The notes under the pieces are model-generated. The model saw nothing but the letters and a program-made list of their open reading frames with translations, made no database searches and was not told where the DNA came from. A DNA stretch of 64,000 bases, from contig NZ_RAHT01000002.1 in NCBI RefSeq assembly GCF_004798935.1, forward strand, positions 186,001-250,000, in the 5' to 3' direction. The stretch is from Ningiella ruwaisensis (GTDB lineage Bacteria; Pseudomonadota; Gammaproteobacteria; Enterobacterales; Alteromonadaceae). The position numbers and the translations under genes were made by a program. Shown piece after piece: positions 53,644 through 61,181 of the stretch (position 1 is the stretch's first letter; every line of letters begins with the position of its first letter).

Positions 53644-54957
53644 CTATTGCGTTTTAAGGTAAATGGCCGGGGCCGTTTTACAAACAAGCCATGCTGGATA
53701 AAGCCCTGCGATTATGCAGGCAATAATTGAAATGGATGGCGCTGCGAGAAGCATACTCAAATCCATGGTGGCAAGCGCTGAGTAATAGTTTTCTGTTGCT
53801 CTTACGCCCCATAAACCAAGCTGCGCGATCCCTATTCCAAGCAGGCCGCCAAAAAGTCCCAAAAGCGAAACCTCAACGATGTGTTGGGCAAATACCTGAC
53901 GTTTTCTGGCACCTAAAGCTCGTCTTACACCAATTTCAGGAGCACGTTTTAAGAATTTTCCTAGTAACAGACCTAAAATATTGGCTAAACACACAATTAA
54001 AAACATAAAGCTTAAGCCAACCAAAACCCGATTGTCGTCTGATACCACATTCGAATAATCGAGCCACTCCATTACATTTCTAAGTGCATATTGAGGAGTC
54101 TCTCGCTCAAAGCGACCTAATGCCTCCTGCTCGCTTAAATAAGCTTGCAAAAACTGACCGTATTGCGCTTTTGCCTGCTCATTGGGTAGCTCAACCCACA
54201 ATTGGACCCAGAATATTTCTGCATTGAGACGGTCTTGATAGTTATTTATTTCCTGATATTTCCAACCGTTGGTATTTCCCCACGATGGCACTTCAAGCAC
54301 AGGGACAAGTGAAAAGGGAATAAAGATGTTTTCGGTGCGCGAAAAAGCGCCAGTGGTGATATCATAAAAACGGGTATGCAAATTCCATTCGTCTAGCACG
54401 CCAACAACTTGAAAGACTTTATCATCTAAATAAAATGTTTTGCCCAGAGAATTCTCAGAACCAAATAATTTTTCATTTAAAGACTGACTTATAACGGCCA
54501 CTTGCGCAGCGTTTTGTTCCTGTTCAACACTCCATGCACCTCCATACTGAAATTCAAGATTAAACATTGAAAAAAAGTCTCGCCCGGCCATACGCGTTGC
54601 TTCCAAAAACGGCTTGATACTGCTATCGCCCAAGTGCACGGCAAAACCGGAGCGCATATGGATCACTTTATTTTCTGGAAAGTCCTGTTGATATAATGCC
54701 ATGGCATCACGATAGGTAAGCTGCTGTGGCAAGTTATCGCTTGAACCCTGACTTTGCCCCTCATCCATCGTATTTAACTGAACGACATGCAGTCTGTCGC
54801 TTTTATCCGGGATGGGGTTCATCGCCATCATGTAATAAACCGATAAACTCGTCATAGTGATACCAATGCCAACAGCGATAGCAAGCACCATCAACATCGA
54901 CACAAATGGAGTGCGTTTAAAGCTGCGCCACGCTAAATCGATATAATAGAAAAACAT
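53644..54957 (-). CDS. ABC efflux permease, FtsX/MacB-type (first permease)
   Basis: A 437-residue permease: helix 1 (about 17-42), a MacB-like periplasmic domain and three C-terminal helices. The coupling loop is APEIGVRRALGARKRQVF. It is related to the neighbouring permease but longer. With the ATPase and adaptor it forms a MacAB-type four-gene exporter, which uses ATP hydrolysis to drive periplasmic substrates through an outer-membrane channel by mechanotransmission. Substrate unknown (peptide, lipid or antibiotic). Confidence 0.9.
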   Translation of the reverse strand: MFFYYIDLAWRSFKRTPFVSMLMVLAIAVGIGITMTSLSVYYMMAMNPIPDKSDRLHVVQLNTMDEGQSQGSSDNLPQQLTYRDAMALYQQDFPENKVIHMRSGFAVHLGDSSIKPFLEATRMAGRDFFSMFNLEFQYGGAWSVEQEQNAAQVAVISQSLNEKLFGSENSLGKTFYLDDKVFQVVGVLDEWNLHTRFYDITTGAFSRTENIFIPFSLVPVLEVPSWGNTNGWKYQEINNYQDRLNAEIFWVQLWVELPNEQAKAQYGQFLQAYLSEQEALGRFERETPQYALRNVMEWLDYSNVVSDDNRVLVGLSFMFLIVCLANILGLLLGKFLKRAPEIGVRRALGARKRQVFAQHIVEVSLLGLFGGLLGIGIAQLGLWGVRATENYYSALATMDLSMLLAAPSISIIACIIAGLYPAWLVCKTAPAIYLKTQ

Positions 54958-54965
54958 AAGTCCTC

Positions 54966-55688
54966 CTAAACTTGCGCGGCAGCATGAGAGCTTACATGCA
55001 TGTCGGGCGCTCCCTGATACAAAGTGAAATCTGCCAACTGCCCATCCACCACTTGAATATTGCGAGGTGCGCGCCTTGCCAGCTCTGGGTCGTGTGTCAC
55101 CATAATGATAGTGGCTCCATCACGATTGATTTGTTCGAGTAAATCCATTACTTGTCGTGCCATTAAGCTGTCCAGGTTTCCTGTAGGCTCGTCTGCCAGC
55201 AAAAATCTGGGTTTTCCTGCTAAGGCTCTTGCTATTGCCACACGCTGCTGTTGCCCGCCTGATAATTGCTGGGGTAGGTGCTTAGCTCGACTTGCAAGAC
55301 CTACCTGCTCTAAACAATCCATGATACGCTGCTTGCGCTGCGCGCTTTTTATGCCGCGGTAACGCAAAGGCACTTCGACATTTTCATAAAGATTCAAATC
55401 GGGTATAAGGTTAAAGCCTTGAAAAATAAATCCTATTTTTTGATTTCGTAAGTCTGCTTTTGCGTTATCGCTTAGTTTTCCTACGTTGATGTCGTCGAGC
55501 AGATAATCACCACTGCTGTAGCTTTCAAGCATGCCGGCAATATTCAAAAATGTTGTTTTACCCGAGCCAGATGGCCCTGTAACTGCAATGAACTCCCCTT
55601 CGCTCACTTCTAAATCAAAGTCTCGCAAAGCATGTGTTTGCACCTTTTCTGTCTGGTAAACCTTGTTGATATTTTTCATGGATAACAT
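54966..55688 (-). CDS. ABC transporter ATPase, MacB/LolD group
   Basis: A 240-residue ATP-binding subunit. Walker A is GPSGSGKTTFLN, the signature is LSGGQQQRVAIARAL, Walker B is RFLLADEPTGNLD and the switch His is in MVTHD. This fits the LolD/MacB/FtsE subfamily, which pairs with FtsX-type permeases. It lies 8 bases before the first permease gene. The C-terminal 25 residues are extra but ordinary. Confidence 0.93.
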   Translation of the reverse strand: MLSMKNINKVYQTEKVQTHALRDFDLEVSEGEFIAVTGPSGSGKTTFLNIAGMLESYSSGDYLLDDINVGKLSDNAKADLRNQKIGFIFQGFNLIPDLNLYENVEVPLRYRGIKSAQRKQRIMDCLEQVGLASRAKHLPQQLSGGQQQRVAIARALAGKPRFLLADEPTGNLDSLMARQVMDLLEQINRDGATIIMVTHDPELARRAPRNIQVVDGQLADFTLYQGAPDMHVSSHAAAQV

Positions 55689-55776
55689 GTCGATTCCTTC
55701 GTTTAACTAATTTGTTTAAATGGTCTGTTTAACTGTGTCTGTTCAACTGCGTCAACAAATCCGCTCGCGGTTGTTT

Positions 55777-57033
55777 TTAGTTGAGATAAATTCTGTCTTC
55801 GTTGATAAAGTTTTCGTAATTAGAAATAATAATTTGGTCGTCTGCCGCTAAGCCGCTAAGTATTTCAATTTCTCGCATACTTGAAGCACCGGTTTGAATA
55901 CTGACTTTTTGCGCGATATCGCCTTCTACTTTGTAAGCCACAAAACCACCCGCCTGCATGAAGCTGCCTCGACGCACCTTTAAAACCTGTGATTTATTTT
56001 CCAGTAAAACGCGCGCCGATATTTGCTGATTTTGACGAAGCCCAGATACATCTTCTTCATTAAATCTGACTCGGGCAGTCACCTCTCGATTGCTTACTTC
56101 GGGCGAAATACCGACTAACTTGCCGATTTTGGTCTGTCCTTGTACGCTAACTTCAACCTCCATTCCAAGACCCAACTCGTTTGCATAACTTTCAGGCACT
56201 TGCAGTTGTGCTTCATAGGCAGATAAATCGACAAGAGTCATCAAAGGAGCGTTTTTGTTCACCAGAGCACGCTCCTGAATCAGTAGATTACCCACCACAC
56301 CGTCAACGCTTGCGACAATACTGAGATTTTCGACTTTACGCTTCAGCTCTTGGACAATTAACACTTGGCGCTGAAATTTTTGTCGGGCATTTTCAAGTTC
56401 AAAGGCGAGTGTATCTTTTGCAAGAGAGACCTCTTGCTCGGCATGTTTATGGTTAAGCTTGGCTCTGGCTAGATCATCAATCGCTTTTTCAAGGTCAATT
56501 TGGCTAATGACATTATTTACTATAGAGGCTTTAGCTCGACGTTCTTCGCGTTTAGCCGCCTGCAAGTCAACCTCAGCTAAATCCATCAGCTTAGTCAGCT
56601 CTAGAGTCTGCCTTCTTGCGGTGAGTTCCTCTCTGGCTAATTCACCCTCAAGACGCAGCATTTCAGCATTTTCCTGCTCCAAAAGACTGTTTAGCTCTGG
56701 ACTTTCAACCTCGGCCACTAGCTGTCCTTTTTCAACGGTATCTCCTGCTCTCACATGCAGCGTTACAAAACCCTGTTCGGGACTGTAAAGTTGAGGTGCG
56801 CTGGCAGCAACAATTTTACCCGTTGCCAGAACGTCTCGGGTCAGGTCTCCCACCTCCAATGTAGCAATTTGAAGGCGATTTTTATCAACAGACAAACTTG
56901 CTCCTTCAGAGCTGAAAAAAGCATTAGCTGAAACAAACGCAAGCAATAAAACAACTATGCTCAGAATGACGAGGGATTTCTTGGTGTGTTTAGGTTCAAC
57001 AACTGTGTCTGTCGCACTGGTATCGCGTATCAT
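55777..57033 (-). CDS. Periplasmic adaptor of the ABC efflux system (MacA/HlyD-type)
   Basis: A 418-residue adaptor: one N-terminal membrane helix (about 22-42), lipoyl half-motifs, a long alpha-hairpin of about 130 residues (about 115-240, rich in E, R, K, L) and a beta-barrel/MP domain. The long hairpin is typical of adaptors that reach TolC-like channels. AGATAAGAAG directly before the ATG is the ribosome site. It starts 11 bases after a 31-codon membrane-peptide ORF and follows the sigma-54 promoter. Confidence 0.9.
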   Translation of the reverse strand: MIRDTSATDTVVEPKHTKKSLVILSIVVLLLAFVSANAFFSSEGASLSVDKNRLQIATLEVGDLTRDVLATGKIVAASAPQLYSPEQGFVTLHVRAGDTVEKGQLVAEVESPELNSLLEQENAEMLRLEGELAREELTARRQTLELTKLMDLAEVDLQAAKREERRAKASIVNNVISQIDLEKAIDDLARAKLNHKHAEQEVSLAKDTLAFELENARQKFQRQVLIVQELKRKVENLSIVASVDGVVGNLLIQERALVNKNAPLMTLVDLSAYEAQLQVPESYANELGLGMEVEVSVQGQTKIGKLVGISPEVSNREVTARVRFNEEDVSGLRQNQQISARVLLENKSQVLKVRRGSFMQAGGFVAYKVEGDIAQKVSIQTGASSMREIEILSGLAADDQIIISNYENFINEDRIYLN

Positions 57034-57044
57034 CTTCTTATCTC

Positions 57045-57140
57045 TTAAGCTTTAGACTGTAATATCGATTCGAATCGCGAGAGAAGCGCGCCAAGGAGAA
57101 AAACAGTGATGGGAGAAGCTAAGAAAAATAGTGCAAGCAT
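57045..57140 (-). CDS. Small membrane peptide ORF (31 residues) at the head of the ABC efflux operon
   Basis: The frame runs from ATG at 57140 to TAA and encodes MLALFFLASPITVFLLGALL followed by a short polar tail (SRFESILQSKA). An AAAAAGGA ribosome site lies 8 bases before this ATG; an in-frame ATG at 57149 would add MFT. It has one strong membrane helix and a charged C-terminus. It lies between the sigma-54 promoter and the adaptor gene, only 11 bases before the adaptor, so it is the first cistron of the operon. I do not recognise a family. It could be a small transporter-associated protein or a translated leader. Confidence 0.6.
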   Translation of the reverse strand: MLALFFLASPITVFLLGALLSRFESILQSKA

Positions 57141-57203
57141 AGTGAACATCCTTTTTAGTTAAAGCCGACATAGTTAAGTCGCCAATTATGTAAAAAAGGT
57201 TAT

Positions 57204-57219
57204 TGCCACAATCGTGCCA
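57204..57219 (-). promoter_or_regulatory. Sigma-54 promoter of the ABC efflux operon
   Basis: On the minus strand TGGCACG-ATTG-TGGCA matches the -24/-12 consensus TGGCACG-N4-TTGCW at all but one conserved base, with correct spacing between GG and GC. It lies 64 bases before the small ORF and about 170 before the adaptor start. An NtrC-type activator is encoded in the same cluster. Confidence 0.8.
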
Positions 57220-57273
57220 ATTTATAATCAATTGATTTTTATATAATTTCTAAAAAACGTGGTATATCAAGCT

Positions 57274-57307
57274 TGTCCCCGGACACTTTAAGTGTCCGAA
57301 GCGGACA
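57274..57307 (-). promoter_or_regulatory. Paired palindromic enhancer sites for the NtrC-like activator
   Basis: Two TGTCC...GGACA elements lie side by side: TGTCC-CC-GGACA (57274-57285) and TGTCCG-AAG-CGGACA (57293-57307). Between them CGGACACTT-T-AAGTGTCCG (57280-57298) is also a perfect palindrome. The block is 55-88 bases upstream of the -24 element, a usual enhancer distance. No T run follows, so a terminator for the upstream gene is less likely. Confidence 0.65.
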
Positions 57308-57320
57308 GTAGTAATTGAGC

Positions 57321-59651
57321 TTACTGCTGAGCGTTAAGCGGGCCTGATTTGTTTTGCCATTGTGGATTTGCAGCGTGTGTTCGTGTTGGATGCGCTCTTG
57401 TCGAACGTTTTCGGTTAACACCGTTTTTCTTAAGTAGATGCATTAATACGCAGCCGAGTATTTTTCCATGATGCTGCTTGAAGTGCTCAACCACTCGCTT
57501 ACTGTCTTTAATCAGTGTTTGACCACTAAAAGCAGTTAAAATAATGCCGTCTGCGTAAGGGAGCAGATAGTCTACATCTGAAAAGGAAAGCGCGGCTGGG
57601 CCGTCTAACAGAATAAAGTCAAACTCGTTTCTGAAATGATCTAGCAGTGTGGCAAATTTTGCTGATTTGATGATATTCAAAGGTTCATCAGGCAGGGAGC
57701 CACAGCTTAAAATGCTGATATCACTTGGCCCCAATACTTTAAATATTGCCTCTTGTGAATCAATGGTATTTGTGAGTACATCTGTCAAGCCTGAATAGGG
57801 TGGCGTTTTTAATACATCGCTAATACACGGCGCGCGCAAATTTACTTCTATCAGCAGGGTTCTGCCTACCTGGCCCAGAGATGCAGCTAAATTTAAAGCG
57901 AGCGTAGATTTGCCCTCGCCTGGATTGGCAGAACTTATCAGCATGACTTTGGGCGGATTATCAATATCGTCACTTAGTAATTTTGAGCGTATGCTGTCTA
58001 TGCTTTTAGCAAAGCTTGAGTGTGGCTTAATCAAATAATTAAGCTCCGGCAAAGCGGCGCTGTCTTTTGATCGTCGCAAGCCCAATTGACCCAAGTTTTG
58101 CAATCCGAGCTTACTTTTCACTTGTTTGTCAGATTTCAGGCGATAGAAAAATTGCGCCTTTAAGTAAGCTAAGAAAACGCCGAAAATTAATCCAAGACCA
58201 ATAAACAAAAGGGCAATGATTGGTTTATTGATGCTACTTGCCTGAGGTACCTCGCCACTTTCAATCACTTTCACGCTTGGCGCTGAAGCTTCCTTGCTCA
58301 AATTGAGTGTTTCAGATTGCTTAAGAAAACTGTCGTACAAGCGTTGATTTGAAGCGACTTCATCCTGCAACTCTCTAATCGTTTGTTCAATAAAATCGGC
58401 TGATGGTGCGGCTGCGCTTGAATCTCTTATTGCAGACTCATCTGGTGTTTCAGCCCCTTCACTTAAATCGTCGGCCACAGCTTGTTCAGGCTGAATTTTC
58501 GCCTGTACTCTTGCTAAATAATCGCTGCTTGCGTCGATAAGCTGCCGGTCAATTTTTTCAAACGCATTGCGAAGTTCGATCATTTTTGGATGCTTTTCTT
58601 TGTATCTTGGAAAGTACAACTCAAGGGTATCTTCAAGGGCTTTGCGTTCTAAAAGCAAAGGAGAAACAACCGGATCATCGCTTATAGGAGCCAAAGCGTA
58701 GAATTCTTCTACAAAAAGATCGCCCGCTTGTAAAGCTTCAAAGCGCTGATTCAGCCTCTCGAAGTCGCCTTGAGAAATACCAGTATCACTGCCTTGATCA
58801 CTTGCAGATTCTGCCGCGACTATTGATTGTGCTCTAGCGGTTGCTTCTGGCGTTTCTGGCGTTTCTGGCGTTTCTGGCGACTCTAGCGACAGCTGCGCCT
58901 GTTGCTCCTCTACGATGGCTAATCTGCGTTTGGCGTTTTCGAGTTGAAGACGTAACTCCTCAATTCGATTACGTCGCCAAGTCTCTGTATTTTCGATTTC
59001 TTGCAAGCTCGCGTTTAAGCCAAACTCTGAATAGACGCGCACCAAAGCGGTAATAAACTCGCTCGCAAACTGCGCATCCTTTGACTGGAACTGAAGCGAA
59101 ATGACCTGACTGCCCTCTTCCCATTCAAGGCTAAGACTATTTCTAAGTTTATCAACAATATGATTTTGCAGTTCTGCAACAGTGAGCCCTGATGTTACAT
59201 GTTCAAGTTTTGATTGAAGAATAGAAGCAACAAGTCGGTGCTTGCTTATCTGCTCAGGAATTAAAGGCGGGTAAGCGTCTAATAAATCTGTATTATTTTT
59301 AAACCGCTCTGTGAGCGACAAGGCTTTAATTACATCTAAAAGTACGCCTTTGGAGCGCAGAATTTCGAGCTGTGTATTGTAAAACGCACTATCAAGCGCT
59401 TCTGTTTCGCTTGGTGACGAGACCGTAGCAACGGTAATAGGCTCGACTACCACTAGCTTTGCGCTAGCTTTGTAGCTTGGCGTTGAATACAAAGCTAAAC
59501 CAATACCCAAACCCCCTATCACTAAAACTGAAAGGGAAACCAACCATTTTGCGTCTTTAAGTGTCTGTGTAAAGCCGCCAACTTTGTTTGTTTGCTTGCG
59601 CGATGTATGAAATGGTCTGTGCGCGCGCATCGCGTTTAATTCTGTGTTCAC
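57321..59651 (-). CDS. Wzz/BY-kinase-like polysaccharide co-polymerase lacking the tyrosine tail
   Basis: A 776-residue inner-membrane protein: helix 1 (about 33-53), periplasmic coiled-coil region with a Pro-Glu-Thr repeat (about 265-275), helix 2 (about 470-490) and a cytoplasmic P-loop domain. Walker A (SSANPGEGKSTLALN) and Walker B (FILLDGPAA) are present. Walker A' reads LLIEVNLRAP, so the second conserved Asp is Asn, and the C-terminal tail (after about 735) has no tyrosine cluster. It is therefore probably not an autokinase of the usual kind and may work as a structural chain-length protein or ATPase. It forms a pair with the short OPX gene upstream. Confidence 0.85.
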   Translation of the reverse strand: MNTELNAMRAHRPFHTSRKQTNKVGGFTQTLKDAKWLVSLSVLVIGGLGIGLALYSTPSYKASAKLVVVEPITVATVSSPSETEALDSAFYNTQLEILRSKGVLLDVIKALSLTERFKNNTDLLDAYPPLIPEQISKHRLVASILQSKLEHVTSGLTVAELQNHIVDKLRNSLSLEWEEGSQVISLQFQSKDAQFASEFITALVRVYSEFGLNASLQEIENTETWRRNRIEELRLQLENAKRRLAIVEEQQAQLSLESPETPETPETPEATARAQSIVAAESASDQGSDTGISQGDFERLNQRFEALQAGDLFVEEFYALAPISDDPVVSPLLLERKALEDTLELYFPRYKEKHPKMIELRNAFEKIDRQLIDASSDYLARVQAKIQPEQAVADDLSEGAETPDESAIRDSSAAAPSADFIEQTIRELQDEVASNQRLYDSFLKQSETLNLSKEASAPSVKVIESGEVPQASSINKPIIALLFIGLGLIFGVFLAYLKAQFFYRLKSDKQVKSKLGLQNLGQLGLRRSKDSAALPELNYLIKPHSSFAKSIDSIRSKLLSDDIDNPPKVMLISSANPGEGKSTLALNLAASLGQVGRTLLIEVNLRAPCISDVLKTPPYSGLTDVLTNTIDSQEAIFKVLGPSDISILSCGSLPDEPLNIIKSAKFATLLDHFRNEFDFILLDGPAALSFSDVDYLLPYADGIILTAFSGQTLIKDSKRVVEHFKQHHGKILGCVLMHLLKKNGVNRKRSTRAHPTRTHAANPQWQNKSGPLNAQQ
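58843..58878. repeat. Four tandem 9-base repeats in the second Wzz/kinase-like gene
   Basis: The unit GTTTCTGGC occurs three times, preceded by one copy with C for T. On the coding strand it gives a Pro-Glu-Thr repeat in the periplasmic coiled-coil part. Unit number could vary by slippage without shifting the frame. Confidence 0.85.
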
Positions 59652-59673
59652 TGTTAATTTCCATATAAAACGT

Positions 59674-60204
59674 TTACTCGATAGTGATTACATCACCGGG
59701 TAGCACATCATCGTTTAAGCCTGCTTGAACCGGCCCAGTGAGGCTGGTTTCAGTCAGTAACGAGATTGCATTGCGAGTTGCGTTTTCAGTGAATCCGCCA
59801 GCTGTGTTAATTGCAGCTTGCACGGTCATTCCTTCAACGTAAGGATAACTGCCAGGTTGTTGCACTGCCCCCACCACGAAAAAAGGGCGATACTGGTTTA
59901 CAGTAAATTCGACTTCAGGCTGTTTTAAATAATCCGCTAAAAAGCGCTCTGTAATTAGCGTTTCGGCTTCTGCGGCCGTTTTACCTTTTAAATCAACTGA
60001 TCCTAAGAGCGGCACTTCGATTGTGCCCCATTCAGATATAGGATATTTGTTTACCGTTAACTCTGGTTCATCGATAACCTTTACTGAGACGATGTCACCG
60101 TAAGACAGTGTAAGCTTTTTTTGTTCTTGTGCACCAGCTAGGTTAACGCTCATTGCGTTTAAGCAAAATAGCAAGATAAAGACCGCTGTCTTATAGCTTT
60201 CCAC
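59674..60204 (-). CDS. Second short OPX polysaccharide export protein (SLBB domain)
   Basis: A 176-residue secreted protein: signal peptide (cleavage near LAGA), poly_export domain (LTLSYGDIVSVKVIDEPELTV, IEVPLLGSVDLKGKTAAEA) and an SLBB domain (FFVVGAVQQPGSYPYVEGMTVQAAINTAGG). It lacks a lipobox and the C-terminal outer-membrane helix. It is clearly related to the protein encoded at 40270-40824. It lies 22 bases before the second Wzz-like gene in a two-gene unit. V. cholerae also has two Wza-like proteins (VpsM, VpsN), so both may serve one polymer. Confidence 0.9.
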   Translation of the reverse strand: MESYKTAVFILLFCLNAMSVNLAGAQEQKKLTLSYGDIVSVKVIDEPELTVNKYPISEWGTIEVPLLGSVDLKGKTAAEAETLITERFLADYLKQPEVEFTVNQYRPFFVVGAVQQPGSYPYVEGMTVQAAINTAGGFTENATRNAISLLTETSLTGPVQAGLNDDVLPGDVITIE

Positions 60205-60517
60205 TGAATCTCCCTCTTTTGTAGCATGTGTAGGTTAGAAATTCGCCACAGACAGTGCCTGAAGCATTAAACGTAAACTACACAGAATCCAAACGGCGAC
60301 TTACGCAAAATAGCGCACAATAACGCATACTTGGATACCACACTCCGTGTTAGTGAATATACTAACGACAATGTCGTAAATATGAAAGGCTTGATTTAAG
60401 CAGGTGTTCGCCTGGGTCACAAGACTATGATTATTATGGATTTTAAGCTGGCAGACAGGCAGGCAGGATGAATGATTTCACTGACTATCAAGATTGGGTA
60501 AAAATGAGCTGTCGCAA
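60205..60517. promoter_or_regulatory. 313-base palindrome-rich region upstream of the second OPX gene
   Basis: No gene is seen here. GTTAGT-N6-ACTAAC (60349-60366) and ACGACA-A-TGTCGT (60365-60377) abut one another, and a short run of CAGG-type repeats lies near 60450-60468. The paired inverted repeats about 145-175 bases upstream of the OPX start are likely regulator sites for that two-gene unit. Confidence 0.5.
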
Positions 60518-60874
60518 TTAATAAGCAATAAGCGCATCATACAAAACGTCATTTATATTCTGTCTCATATCCATAATAGCTAATATAATTAGAGACTTAT
60601 CTTCCAATTTATAAAAGAGCACATTGTGTTTATCGATTATAAATTTCCTATAGCTGCATATACCTATTTCTTGAAGCTCCGGAATAACAGCGCCTAAAAA
60701 TGGATTAGGATGCAATACTTCTCTAATTTTCTGCTCTATTTCGTTTAGTGTATTTAAAGCTAATTCTTCAGAATAATTGGCGCTGAGAAAATACTGTAGC
60801 TTTGCTAATGTGTTTACAAATAAAGGCGTATAGACAAGCTTGAAGCTACTTAAAGCTTGTTTATCCTTGCTCAT
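60518..60874 (-). CDS. ParE/RelE-family toxin
   Basis: A 118-residue protein of the RelE/ParE fold: an N-terminal strand (FKLVYTPLFVNTLAKL), two helices with LNEIEQKIREVLHPNPFLG, then YRKFIIDKHNVLFYKLEDKSLIILAIMDMRQN. The final strand and the Arg near its end fit ParE-type toxins, which poison gyrase; RelE-type mRNA cleavage is the alternative. It overlaps the antitoxin gene by 14 bases, the usual coupled arrangement. Confidence 0.85.
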   Translation of the reverse strand: MSKDKQALSSFKLVYTPLFVNTLAKLQYFLSANYSEELALNTLNEIEQKIREVLHPNPFLGAVIPELQEIGICSYRKFIIDKHNVLFYKLEDKSLIILAIMDMRQNINDVLYDALIAY

Positions 60875-61097
60875 TGCGTTTAAACACTTCCTCGTGCAAT
60901 AGATATCCCTTTTCTTTTCCGGATTTTTCAGAAAGCATAAGTAGCTTCAGCAGGGCTAGGCGGTCTTGTTGATAGTTGTAGTCACTGGCACTTTGGATTA
61001 CATACGCAGGCTTTCCATTTTTTGTAATCATCAAAGGCTCCTCTACTCCTAAATTGTTCGCATTTTCCTTTAAATAAGTGACCGTTGTTGTTTTCAC
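60861..61097 (-). CDS. Phd/YefM-family antitoxin
   Basis: A 78-residue protein with a Phd/YefM N-terminal DNA-binding fold (TTVTYLKENANNLGVEEPLMITKNG, then PAYVIQSASDY) and a C-terminal toxin-binding tail. It precedes the toxin gene and should repress the pair's promoter and neutralise the toxin. The module lies between the second export unit and housekeeping-like genes and may have arrived by transfer. Confidence 0.87.
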   Translation of the reverse strand: MKTTTVTYLKENANNLGVEEPLMITKNGKPAYVIQSASDYNYQQDRLALLKLLMLSEKSGKEKGYLLHEEVFKRNEQG

Positions 61098-61181
61098 TAT
61101 TCACCTTTCATATTGACCAGTCTAGCACTGAACATGTAAAGACCGAATATAGCACCAAATTAAGCCCTGTCAACAAAACCG

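Noticed and set aside
57280-57298. Perfect palindrome as terminator of the second Wzz-like gene
   Set aside because: No T run on the relevant strand, and its GGACA/TGTCC elements recur as neighbouring sites at enhancer distance from a sigma-54 promoter.
60518-61097. Toxin-antitoxin pair as part of a defence island
   Set aside because: No restriction, CRISPR, phage or other defence genes are adjacent; it looks like an isolated module.
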